From Leptospira jelokensis (GTDB taxonomy: Bacteria > Spirochaetota > Leptospiria > Leptospirales > Leptospiraceae), in assembly GCF_004769635.1 (NCBI RefSeq), contig NZ_RQGH01000024.1, positions 1 to 64,000 of the forward strand: a DNA stretch of 64,000 nucleotides, in the 5' to 3' direction. The notes beneath the pieces were generated by a model, which did not search any database, was not told the origin of the DNA, and saw nothing but the letters and a program-made list of their open reading frames with translations. This document shows, piece by piece, positions 1 through 7,846 of this stretch. A program made the translations under genes and the position numbers. Each line of letters begins with the position of its first letter. The stretch's first letter is position 1.

Positions 1-160
1 CACCTTAATATTTGAATAAGCCGGAATTATTAATTTATAAATTAATTTGAATCCATTCAAGAAAGAACAGCTGTTATAAATAGTTTCTTTAATTAAATCA
101 GATGGTTTTATTTACTTAAATTTTTTCTATGGGAGCAATACTACGATACATCAATTCGAG
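1..160. other. AT-rich stretch without a recognisable gene
   Basis: This left-edge segment is very AT-rich. On the minus strand one frame is open from about position 115 down to the window edge, but I see no convincing start codon or family resemblance in it. It directly follows (in minus-strand transcription) the truncated synthase-like fragment at 161-265, so it may be decayed coding sequence or the spacer before the next polysaccharide gene. Confidence 0.3.
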
Positions 161-265
161 TTAGCGAATCAATGACTTAATCGAATCTACAATTCGAAGA
201 AATTTTTCTTCCTCTCCATCATGAGAATTAGCAATTTCAACGATTACATATTGTAATTTATCCAT
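161..265 (-). pseudogene. Truncated NeuB/PseI-like synthase N-terminus (34 codons)
   Basis: An ATG at 265 is preceded on the minus strand by an AGAGGGAG-like ribosome binding site and lies 16 bases after the methyltransferase stop. The reading frame encodes about 34 residues, including the stretch VIVEIANSHDGEEE and then IVDSIKSL, before a TAA at 161-163. The motif EIANSHDG resembles the start of N-acetylneuraminate/pseudaminate synthases (usually E-I-G-x-N-H-x-G, first strand of the TIM barrel). Those enzymes are about 340 residues long. I could not find the expected continuation in either shifted frame, so a deletion seems likelier than a single frameshift. Family assignment is by motif recognition only; a genuine small peptide gene is the alternative. 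Confidence 0.4.
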
Positions 266-281
266 ACTCCCTCTTAAAAGC

Positions 282-1163
282 CTATATAATCTTTTTTTCA
301 AATATCATTGTTAAATTTCTTCCGATACCGGTTGTTGCCATTGAACGAAGTAAACTTAAATAATTATCAAATCCAGTTTCAGATAAAAATAAATCGATCT
401 CAACCCGAGCTTTATGTGCGTGTTTCCCGAGATTCTTGTACTTTATGTAGTTCGAAGATTCATTTAATAAAAACAAATCTATAGGGAAGTCGGAATAACA
501 ATCCTTCACCTCGAAACCATAAGAACTTGCTAAATTTTCCATTGATTTTGAAGTAAAGTAGTGAAAATGAGCGTGTGGCACATACCAGAATTCGGATTTA
601 ATATAACCTTTATCTAAGAGTAACTTTTGGTAAGCAGAATAGTTATTTGGAAAAGAAAGACATAAAAGTCCGTTTGTATCCAATAGGTCGAGAGCCAACT
701 CAAAGAATGCTTCTGGATCGAGCAAATGTTCAATGACACTATCAGCTAGGATTAATTCAAATTTTCTTCCGTAACTTAAAAACTCTCTCATTGCTACATA
801 GACATCATTTTTAATAAGGAACTTGGAAAGTTCTGGGTGAAACTTTATGATTCCGAAGTCAGAGAAATCTACACCAACAATATCTATGCCTTTTTTGTTT
901 GCGACGTCTAAAAAGAAACCTTCTCCAGGACCGAGTTCCAATAGTTTGCCATTGTTATATCCGCTTTTTGTCAACGAATAGAATAACAATTCACTTTTCA
1001 TTTTCTTATGCTTTATTTCCAACGGTGTGTAAGAAATTTGGTAGCATTTGGTATCAGGAGCTTGGAAATATTTCTCTGAAAAATATTTTTCCATCTCTTC
1101 GGAACTTGGAAGAGGATACACTGAATAAAAACCGTGCTTAGTTAACTTTTTTTCAAATTTCAT
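282..1163 (-). CDS. Class I SAM-dependent methyltransferase
   Basis: This 293-residue protein is a probable cytoplasmic methyltransferase acting on a sugar or sugar-carrier in surface polysaccharide synthesis. SAM-binding motif I is LLELGPGEGFFLDVA (about residues 72-86), followed by an acidic post-I residue in VGVDFSD. ILADSVIEHLLDPEAFF is the usual Methyltransf_11/23 motif, and LLCLSFPNN the following strand. It lies downstream of the PseC-like gene in the minus-strand polysaccharide locus, separated by 162 bases that carry nested inverted repeats. No clear Shine-Dalgarno precedes the ATG. The acceptor substrate cannot be read from the sequence. Confidence 0.85.
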   Translation of the reverse strand: MKFEKKLTKHGFYSVYPLPSSEEMEKYFSEKYFQAPDTKCYQISYTPLEIKHKKMKSELLFYSLTKSGYNNGKLLELGPGEGFFLDVANKKGIDIVGVDFSDFGIIKFHPELSKFLIKNDVYVAMREFLSYGRKFELILADSVIEHLLDPEAFFELALDLLDTNGLLCLSFPNNYSAYQKLLLDKGYIKSEFWYVPHAHFHYFTSKSMENLASSYGFEVKDCYSDFPIDLFLLNESSNYIKYKNLGKHAHKARVEIDLFLSETGFDNYLSLLRSMATTGIGRNLTMIFEKKII

Positions 1164-1240
1164 TTCGAAAGATTTTTATTATAGCTCCGATCTTATTAAT
1201 TTAAGTAAAGGTCTTATGAGGGAATGATTAACAAATCTAA

Positions 1241-1342
1241 ATCAGGTAATCAAAGACCAGGTTAGATAAGATTGGCTTCTGAATATATTACTAAGTCACT
1301 CCATTCTAATCTTAGAAATTACAGATCAAAAGATTACCTGAT
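1241..1342. repeat. Nested inverted repeats at the pseC-like 3' end
   Basis: ATCAGGTAATC at 1241-1251 is exactly complementary to GATTACCTGAT at 1332-1342. Inside it, TAAGATT at 1267-1273 pairs with AATCTTA at 1308-1314. The right outer arm lies over the last codons of the aminotransferase gene (stop at 1326). As RNA this could fold into a roughly 100-nt two-stem structure between the aminotransferase and methyltransferase genes. There is no U-run, so it is not a standard terminator. Confidence 0.4.
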
Positions 1343-2507
1343 GCCCAATAGGTTTCACAATTGCTTCTTTGATTCTATCCTGATCCTCGAGAGTCAACTC
1401 TGGATAAATGGGAAGGCTAATCACATGACTATAATATTTTTCTGCTTCTGGAAAATCGGAGTATCGGTAGTTGTATTTTTTCTGATAATAAGGCTGATGG
1501 TAAATCGGAATATAATGTACGTTTACCAAAATCCCGGATTGTCTGAGTCGCTCAAAAACCTCTTTTCTACCAGCCTTCATCTCTTTTGGTTTAATTTGAA
1601 CTAGATATAAATGCAAAGACGACCTAGCATAATCCATCTCTAAAGGCAAAATGAGTGGAAGGCCTGCTAAAATCTTATTATAATTATTTTTTATTTTATG
1701 TCTTTTTTGAACAATTTGATCCAAACGCTTAAGTTGCGAAAGACCGAGGGCCGCCTGTATGTCATTCATCCGGTAATTGTATCCTAACTCTATTTGTTGA
1801 TAATACCAAGAACCATCAGGAGCTTCTGTCATTTCCTTTGGATTTCTAGTGATACCATGACTTCTTAACCGATAGATAGAATTTGCAATTTCTAGATTAT
1901 TCGTTGTACACATCCCACCTTCACCCGTTGTAATGATCTTCACAGGATGAAAACTAAAGACTGTAATATCGCTATATTGACAAGAGCCAACCTTTTGATC
2001 TAAATAATCCCCTCCGATCGCATGCGATGCATCTTCAATGATGTGGAACCCAAATGTTTTTCTAAGTTCGAAAATTGCCTTCATATCACAGCTTTGTCCC
2101 GCTAAATGAACTGGAATTATAACTTTAGGTAACTTGTTTTCTTTTTTTGCTTTTTCTAATTTTTCACTCAATCGATCAACTGACATGTTATAGGAAAGTG
2201 GATCAATATCAACAAAATCGACATCCGCTCCACAATAAATAGCACAATTCGCACTTGCCACAAAAGAAATAGGACTTGTCCAAACAATATCTCCCGAACC
2301 TACTCCTAAAGACAAACAGGCCAAGTGTAAAGCTGAAGTCGCACTATTAACTGCAATTGCATATTCACAAGACACATATTCAGAAATTGCCTTTTCAAAC
2401 GCTGGTACTTGAGGTCCTTGAGTAAGGAAATCGGAATTTAAAACTTCTAAAACAGAATCAATATCAGATTGTTCAATGGAATGACGTCCATAGGGAATTT
2501 GTTTCAT
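1326..2507 (-). CDS. pseC: PseC-like DegT/DnrJ/EryC1/StrS aminotransferase
   Basis: This 393-residue PLP-dependent sugar aminotransferase most resembles UDP-4-amino-4,6-dideoxy-N-acetyl-altrosamine transaminase, the second step of pseudaminic acid synthesis. The N-terminal IPYGRHSIEQSDIDSVLEVL and SDFLTQGPQVPAFE are typical of PseC. NSATSALHLAC binds the cofactor phosphate, IIEDASHAIGG carries the conserved aspartate, and SFHPVKIITTGEGG contains the PLP lysine. The start ATG overlaps the stop of the ABC transporter gene (ATGA), so translation is coupled. No PseB-like gene is visible in the window. Other StrS-family amino-sugar transaminases are the alternative, so the symbol is tentative. Confidence 0.8.
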   Translation of the reverse strand: MKQIPYGRHSIEQSDIDSVLEVLNSDFLTQGPQVPAFEKAISEYVSCEYAIAVNSATSALHLACLSLGVGSGDIVWTSPISFVASANCAIYCGADVDFVDIDPLSYNMSVDRLSEKLEKAKKENKLPKVIIPVHLAGQSCDMKAIFELRKTFGFHIIEDASHAIGGDYLDQKVGSCQYSDITVFSFHPVKIITTGEGGMCTTNNLEIANSIYRLRSHGITRNPKEMTEAPDGSWYYQQIELGYNYRMNDIQAALGLSQLKRLDQIVQKRHKIKNNYNKILAGLPLILPLEMDYARSSLHLYLVQIKPKEMKAGRKEVFERLRQSGILVNVHYIPIYHQPYYQKKYNYRYSDFPEAEKYYSHVISLPIYPELTLEDQDRIKEAIVKPIGHQVIF

Positions 2508-4261
2508 ATATTTTTTTTCCTTAATCTCCCATCATTAATCTCATATACATGATTACAAATTTCCAAAGTTGATAATCTATGAGCAACAATGAATATAGTG
2601 ATATTTCTATCCAAATCCTTAATTGAATCAATTATAGTCTTCTCAGTTTCCATATCTAAAGCACTCGTTGCTTCATCTAAAAATATGATAGATGAATCTC
2701 GATAAAGTGCTCTCGCGATTCCTACCCTTTGTCTTTGGCCACCGGAAAACTTCACACCTCGTTCACCTAGTCGCGTATCATATCCAAGAGGAAGTGAATC
2801 AATATCATCAGCGATTTTTGCTTTTTTTGCTGCCTCCTTTACTTTAAATACATCAATCATATTCTTATCGATTCCAAAGGCAATATTTTCAGCAATGCTG
2901 GAATCTGAGATATAAATATTCTGAGGTACATGCGCGATAGAATTTTGCCATTCACGAATGTTTAATTTGTTAATTTCAATGCCATCGATCAAAATAGATC
3001 CATTTGTAGGCGGTAATAAGCCCATTAACAGATCCATTAAAGTACTTTTCCCATTACCTGTTTTTCCAATAATTCCAACCCGAGCCCCTTTAGGAATAAC
3101 TATGTTGATATCTTTTAAGACCCATGGCCCACTATCGTTGTATTGGAAATTTACTGCCTTAAGTTCAATTTGCTGATTGAAGGAAATCAATTTATCATTA
3201 AAACTTTCTTTTTCATTTAGAATTGGTTGTTCCAATAAATCTAATATGTTTCTCAAGTTTTCTTGCCCTGACTTAATATTTGTCCAACCTTGATACGACT
3301 GCTGTAAAAGAGGTAGTATCCTTTGACCTGCAATCGCCAAGGAACCCAAAATTGGCAATGAAGTATTTAATGACGAACTAGATCTCCCGATAGTGTAAGC
3401 AAATAATGCCAGTGCAACCATTCCAAAGGATTCCATGACATAACGCGGACTTGCACCAATGTAGTAATTTTCTGCAGAGTATAATCGAAATGCTGCATCT
3501 GAATTCCTGTAAATGGATAAAAAATATTTCTGAGAATTATTTAGAATAATATCTCTAATTCCTCCCAATCCTTCTTGGAGAGATTTTTGAACAATTGTTA
3601 GTTGACTTGCTAAAATTTTTCCATTCTTTAACAATCGAGTTCGATAGTATCTTGCTACAAATAGATAAAACAATAAAAACAAACCGAAAGTAGCAATTGT
3701 CAATTTAGGATCAACAACCAGCAAACTAATAAGTATCAATATCAAGATGATCAAAGATGATGAAATTGTAAGTATTGGAGTTATGATCTGAGTAACAACG
3801 CTACTCGCCTTAACAGTGATTCCGCTAATCACTTCCGCACTATTTCTATTGATATGCACGGAATATGGCTGATACAAAGTTCGTCGATATATTTCATAAC
3901 TAATATCTGCACCTGTTCCAAAAGACAATCTAGTAGTTGCATATATTAACAATATCCTCATTGCACCAGAAAGCATCGATGCACACACAAATACAAGTGT
4001 AACAAAAAAGAAAATATCACTTGAATGATTGATTCGGAAAAATTTCCAAATAAAATCTAATTCTCGAATTTCAAAAACTTTATTTGGATTTGTAAGGACG
4101 GCTAGAAAAGGAAAGATAGCGCCAATGCTAAAAATTTCTGCAAAGGAAGCACCTAATGTTAAAAGTATAAGTAGGAAAAATTTATTCTTCCTGCTTCTGG
4201 AAATCGAATTCCATAATCTTCTATAAGGTAATGGAATTTGTTTAAACAAAATCTTGGCCAA
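2504..4261 (-). CDS. ABC transporter, fused membrane and ATPase domains (flippase type)
   Basis: This 585-residue half-transporter has an N-terminal membrane domain (about 1-340, some six hydrophobic segments) and a C-terminal nucleotide-binding domain (about 350-580). The ATPase shows Walker A GKTGNGKST, signature FSGGQRQRVGIARAL, Walker B IIFLDEATSALD and the switch AHRLST. The architecture matches PglK/MsbA-type exporters that flip lipid-linked oligosaccharides, which fits its place in a polysaccharide locus. It is flanked by short junctions: 4 bases from the oxidoreductase gene and an ATGA overlap with the aminotransferase gene. The coding sequence is strikingly AT-rich. The substrate is inferred from context only. 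Confidence 0.88.
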   Translation of the reverse strand: MAKILFKQIPLPYRRLWNSISRSRKNKFFLLILLTLGASFAEIFSIGAIFPFLAVLTNPNKVFEIRELDFIWKFFRINHSSDIFFFVTLVFVCASMLSGAMRILLIYATTRLSFGTGADISYEIYRRTLYQPYSVHINRNSAEVISGITVKASSVVTQIITPILTISSSLIILILILISLLVVDPKLTIATFGLFLLFYLFVARYYRTRLLKNGKILASQLTIVQKSLQEGLGGIRDIILNNSQKYFLSIYRNSDAAFRLYSAENYYIGASPRYVMESFGMVALALFAYTIGRSSSSLNTSLPILGSLAIAGQRILPLLQQSYQGWTNIKSGQENLRNILDLLEQPILNEKESFNDKLISFNQQIELKAVNFQYNDSGPWVLKDINIVIPKGARVGIIGKTGNGKSTLMDLLMGLLPPTNGSILIDGIEINKLNIREWQNSIAHVPQNIYISDSSIAENIAFGIDKNMIDVFKVKEAAKKAKIADDIDSLPLGYDTRLGERGVKFSGGQRQRVGIARALYRDSSIIFLDEATSALDMETEKTIIDSIKDLDRNITIFIVAHRLSTLEICNHVYEINDGRLRKKNI

Positions 4262-4265
4262 TTAT

Positions 4266-5345
4266 CTAACCAACCATCCTAACCACCTCTTCCGCAATCG
4301 CAGGCGAAGAAGTTAGTCCAGGACTTTCAATTCCTAACAAATGAATCCAATTTGATTCTTTATGAATCAAAAAATCTTTCAATGCTTCACCGTTCTTAAA
4401 TAAACGAGGCCGCAATCCAACATATCCTTCGCTTAAATCTTCTTCTTCGTAGAAGTCTAAAATTTTCTTCAATGATTCAAAATAAATACTTCTAGGAGTT
4501 TGCATTTTATAATCTTCTTTGGATTCAGCCCAATTCGAATTGGGACCAGCATATGCATCCCCACCAAGATGAAAAGTGTAATGTACCCCCAAAGCTGTCG
4601 AAGTTTTCATTGGTAAAGGGTATATTAGAGTTTCATAAGGCAGTTGTTTTTTAAGACGGTAATATTCACCTTTATTTGGGCGAATCTCATATTTGAATTG
4701 AATTGCATCAGATTGACATAGTTCATCAGAATACAACCCAGAGGAATTAATAAAAACATCAGCTTCAAGCTCTTCCCTTTCGTTTGATCGTAAATCCAAA
4801 GCGAAAACTTTGTCGTCTTCTCGAATTACCTTTCTATTCTTAAGTATTTTAACGCCGGATTCTTCTCCAAGTTGCCATAATACTTTGAGATAGATTGGAA
4901 CATCTACAATTCCGGTCTTAGGAATCCATAATGCTGTGTTCCCTAAAACATGTCTCCAATGTTTCCCCGGATTCGATTTTAGTTCTAAATTTGGAATCCC
5001 TAACCGTTTTCCATTCTCAAAGAGTTTTTCAATTTCTTCTTGTTTTTCCTTTTCTTCGGTTAGTGTTTCTGATATTCCAGTTGTGATCACCTTTCCACAA
5101 ATTGAAAACGGTATGTGATTTCTTTCAAAGAATGGGATTGCAAGTTCATACCCCCTAAAACACATTTTCGATTTTAATGAATTTGAATCATAGTAAATGC
5201 CTGAATGTAAAACTCCAGAATTACGTCCACTAATTCCATCGCCTGCATTTTCAGACTTTTCAATTACATACACCTCATGGCCAGTTTTTGCTAAAAGATA
5301 TGCTATCCAGGATCCAATGATTCCAGAACCAACAACAACCACCAT
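4266..5345 (-). CDS. FAD-dependent oxidoreductase, LhgO-like
   Basis: This 359-residue DAO-family flavoprotein begins with the dinucleotide-binding motif VVVVGSGIIGSWIAYLLA and then EVYVIEK. GRNSGVLHSGIYYD is typical of L-2-hydroxyglutarate oxidases (LhgO), and the C-terminal GLRPRL and LLGIESPGLTSSPAIAE agree with that family. It is somewhat shorter than LhgO of E. coli. It lies 3 bases downstream of a D-2-hydroxyacid dehydrogenase-like gene in the polysaccharide locus, so it may oxidise a hydroxyacid made or used in nucleotide-sugar synthesis rather than serve general metabolism. That role is inference. Confidence 0.8.
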   Translation of the reverse strand: MVVVVGSGIIGSWIAYLLAKTGHEVYVIEKSENAGDGISGRNSGVLHSGIYYDSNSLKSKMCFRGYELAIPFFERNHIPFSICGKVITTGISETLTEEKEKQEEIEKLFENGKRLGIPNLELKSNPGKHWRHVLGNTALWIPKTGIVDVPIYLKVLWQLGEESGVKILKNRKVIREDDKVFALDLRSNEREELEADVFINSSGLYSDELCQSDAIQFKYEIRPNKGEYYRLKKQLPYETLIYPLPMKTSTALGVHYTFHLGGDAYAGPNSNWAESKEDYKMQTPRSIYFESLKKILDFYEEEDLSEGYVGLRPRLFKNGEALKDFLIHKESNWIHLLGIESPGLTSSPAIAEEVVRMVG

Positions 5346-5348
5346 CCC

Positions 5349-6356
5349 CTAAACCACCCTCTCCCAACTCCCACCACCAAAAAATCCAACTACATTCTCT
5401 GCGGCTTCTCTTTCCATATCTTCTCTACAGTCATTGGAACAAGAACCCATATGTTGGGTAAGGATCACATTCTCTAACTCACATAACGGGCCATTATACG
5501 GTTCATCCAGAAAAACATCCATTGCAGCTGCTGCAATCTTTTGGTCTTTTAATATTTGGTATAAGTCATCTTCATTCACGATGCCACCTCTTGCCGTATT
5601 GATTAACACTGCTTCTGGTTTCATAGTGGACATTGCCTTCGCATCGAGTAAATTTTTCGTATTATCATTCAAAGGAATATGGATGGTAACAGCATCTGAC
5701 CTTTTTAATAGTGTTTCCAGATCAACTTGAATCAACTTGGTTGGATTCCAATTTTTACCAATTGTTTGGTTCATTTCAAATATTTGATTGGAAAGTTTTT
5801 GCAACCGCTCCATCGATTGCTCTTGGTTTAGCAAATCACAGACAAGAATCTCTTTAGGCATGTACCCTAAAAGATGCGAAGCGACCCGTTTTCCGATCCT
5901 TCCAAATCCTAGAATGCCGATTGTCGACCCTCCGATCCGCGAGCCATATGGCCGTGTCCACTCACCATTCCGGATTTCCCGGTCCGCATAGGTAACCTTC
6001 CGCATTGCATCAATGATAAGGCTCACTGCGAGTTCTGAGACAGCAGGGGAAACGGCATCAGGGGTATAGGCTACCGAGATTCCCCTTTCTTTACAAAGGT
6101 CTAGTGGAACGCTGTCAAGCCCTACACCAACCCGAGAGATGAGTTTCAAATGGGTTGTCTCTTTGACGAGTGGAGTAAGATCTTCTGTTCCCGCAATGAG
6201 GGCATCAAAATCTTTGGCTGCTTCCATCACTTCCAGAGGTTTCATCTTCCTTCCCATTGGGTTGATTGTCACCTTATACCCGTTTGATGCCAAGAGCTCG
6301 AGAGCTTTCGGACTCGTACGACAAAAGGGAAATGTAGAAACAAAAACGGATTTCAT
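5349..6356 (-). CDS. D-isomer specific 2-hydroxyacid dehydrogenase (PGDH-like)
   Basis: The NAD-binding motif is GILGFGRIGKRVA. The catalytic triad of the family is present: Arg in INTARGGIVNE, Glu in AMDVFLDEP and His in LTQHMGSCS. At about 335 residues it is the short form without an ACT regulatory domain, so it need not be the serine-pathway enzyme. I prefer the ATG at 6356; a TTG at 6377 in the same frame would add seven residues. It sits between a GDP-fucose synthase gene, from which an 11-bp hairpin separates it, and the LhgO-like oxidase gene. It may act on a sugar-acid intermediate. Confidence 0.82.
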   Translation of the reverse strand: MKSVFVSTFPFCRTSPKALELLASNGYKVTINPMGRKMKPLEVMEAAKDFDALIAGTEDLTPLVKETTHLKLISRVGVGLDSVPLDLCKERGISVAYTPDAVSPAVSELAVSLIIDAMRKVTYADREIRNGEWTRPYGSRIGGSTIGILGFGRIGKRVASHLLGYMPKEILVCDLLNQEQSMERLQKLSNQIFEMNQTIGKNWNPTKLIQVDLETLLKRSDAVTIHIPLNDNTKNLLDAKAMSTMKPEAVLINTARGGIVNEDDLYQILKDQKIAAAAMDVFLDEPYNGPLCELENVILTQHMGSCSNDCREDMEREAAENVVGFFGGGSWERVV

Positions 6357-6414
6357 GGATGTCTGGTTCCAATTCAAAAAAGAATTCTTAATAAATGCTC
6401 TGCATTAGGAGCCT

Positions 6415-6443
6415 TTTGAGTCATAGGTAAGGTATGACTCAAA
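6415..6443. repeat. 11-bp perfect stem-loop between fcl and the dehydrogenase gene
   Basis: TTTGAGTCATA at 6415-6425 is perfectly complementary to TATGACTCAAA at 6433-6443, with a 7-base loop. It lies in the 110-base gap of an otherwise tightly packed minus-strand operon. Neither strand has a U-run after the stem, so it is not a classical intrinsic terminator. It could be an mRNA processing or stability element, or a protein-binding palindrome. Confidence 0.55.
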
Positions 6444-6466
6444 TTCCCAATGATTCTTGATCGATT

Positions 6467-7426
6467 CTACGGTGTATGAACACCCTTTTGTAAAAAATCT
6501 TCATATGCCAACCGAACCCCTTCTTTGAGTTCCACTTGGTGTTTCCATCCCATTTGATGGAGTTTGGATACATCCAGTAGCTTCCGGGGAGTTCCATCTG
6601 GTTTTGTAGGGTCCAAAACTAAATTTCCTTGGTAACCAACAACTTCTTTTACAGTTTCTGCAAGTTCTTTGATGCTGACTTCAATGCCGGAACCAACATT
6701 TACATGTTCGCCCCCTTTCGGGTCGCCAGAGACATCATAGTGTTGCATGAGAAATACACAGGCTCTTGCCATGTCTTCTGAATATAAAAACTCACGTAAA
6801 GGTTTACCAGTACCCCAAATCACTACTTCAGGAAGATTCTGTTTTTTTGCCTCATGGAACCTTCGAATGAGAGCTGGTAATACATGGGAATTCTCAGGGT
6901 GGTAATTGTCCCCAGGTCCGTAAAGATTGGTTGGCATGACTGAAATATAATTTGTACCATATTGTCTATTGTAAGATTGGCACATCACAATCCCTGCGAT
7001 TTTTGCCACCGCATACGGTTCATTAGTTGGTTCCAATTTTCCATCTAATAATTGTCCTTCATCCATAGGTTGTTTGGCAAACTTGGGGTAAATGCAAGAA
7101 GAACCTAAAAAACAAAGTTTTTTGATCCCGTAACGGTAAGAAGCATCAATGATATTATTTTGGATTTGTAAGTTGGAAAAAATAAATTCAGCAGGATAGG
7201 TATTGTTGGCATGGATCCCACCTACTTTGGCAGCAGCAAGGAATACATACTCCGGTTTTTCTCTTTCAAAAAATTCCAATACTTGGGATTGGTTTTGTAA
7301 GTCCATTTCAGCATGCGATTTGCCGATCACATTGGTGAATCCGGATTGATTTAGTATCTTCACAATCGCTGATCCAACTAGACCTTTGTGACCAGCAACA
7401 TAGATTTTGGATTTTTTTTGCATCAT
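6467..7426 (-). CDS. fcl: GDP-L-fucose synthase
   Basis: This 319-residue short-chain dehydrogenase/epimerase-reductase makes GDP-L-fucose (or a related 6-deoxyhexose) from GDP-4-keto-6-deoxymannose. The NADP-binding motif is [47 protein letters not shown] and the catalytic YAVAKIAG (YxxxK) are characteristic of the family, as is [20 protein letters not shown]. The length is normal. The partner GDP-mannose 4,6-dehydratase is not in the window and is probably further along the locus. It is the first enzyme gene after the MarR-like regulator. Confidence 0.93.
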   Translation of the reverse strand: MMQKKSKIYVAGHKGLVGSAIVKILNQSGFTNVIGKSHAEMDLQNQSQVLEFFEREKPEYVFLAAAKVGGIHANNTYPAEFIFSNLQIQNNIIDASYRYGIKKLCFLGSSCIYPKFAKQPMDEGQLLDGKLEPTNEPYAVAKIAGIVMCQSYNRQYGTNYISVMPTNLYGPGDNYHPENSHVLPALIRRFHEAKKQNLPEVVIWGTGKPLREFLYSEDMARACVFLMQHYDVSGDPKGGEHVNVGSGIEVSIKELAETVKEVVGYQGNLVLDPTKPDGTPRKLLDVSKLHQMGWKHQVELKEGVRLAYEDFLQKGVHTP

Positions 7427-7507
7427 GATTGATTATCTATAAATAGGTAGAAAAAATATTTTAGAAAGATATTCGATTCTAAGAATAAAGTTCAAATCAA
7501 GATGATC

Positions 7508-7846
7508 TTAGCTTAAAGTTTCCAAACTCTCACCTAACTTCTCTACTTCGGCTCTCAAAGCTTCATATTCCTTTTTTTTCTTTTCATAAAAATGGAGGGT
7601 CATACGTGCTTTTTCTTCAATGCCTTGTGGGGTGAGTAAATAGGTATAAGAAAGTTTATTTTTATTATTACGAAAATTATTCATTTTGATTAGGCCTTTG
7701 TCGAGGAAGGCTTTTAAAATATAGTTCACCTTCCCTAAACTCAAACCCAATACATCCGATGCATCTCGTTGGGAAAGGTTTGGGTTTTCCTCAAGCAACT
7801 GGAGTAACTTGAGGTGATGGTCACTGTATTCGTAAGAATCTTTCAT
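7508..7846 (-). CDS. EPS-associated MarR-like transcriptional regulator
   Basis: A winged helix-turn-helix regulator of 112 residues when started at the ATG at 7846. Its HTH is [20 protein letters not shown] with [18 protein letters not shown], followed by the wing [16 protein letters not shown] and a basic, coiled-coil-like tail. This matches the small regulators found at the head of exopolysaccharide and leptospiral O-antigen loci. A TTG at 7951 would extend it by 35 residues that look non-coding. No good Shine-Dalgarno precedes the ATG. Two TGTTCA-N5-TGAACA palindromes lie 110-160 bases upstream, so autoregulation or control of the locus is plausible. Confidence 0.82.
   Translation of the reverse strand: MKDSYEYSDHHLKLLQLLEENPNLSQRDASDVLGLSLGKVNYILKAFLDKGLIKMNNFRNNKNKLSYTYLLTPQGIEEKARMTLHFYEKKKKEYEALRAEVEKLGESLETLS

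Noticed and set aside
6415..6443. Hairpin as intrinsic terminator after fcl
   Set aside because: No U-run follows the stem on either strand, so it is reported as a hairpin only.
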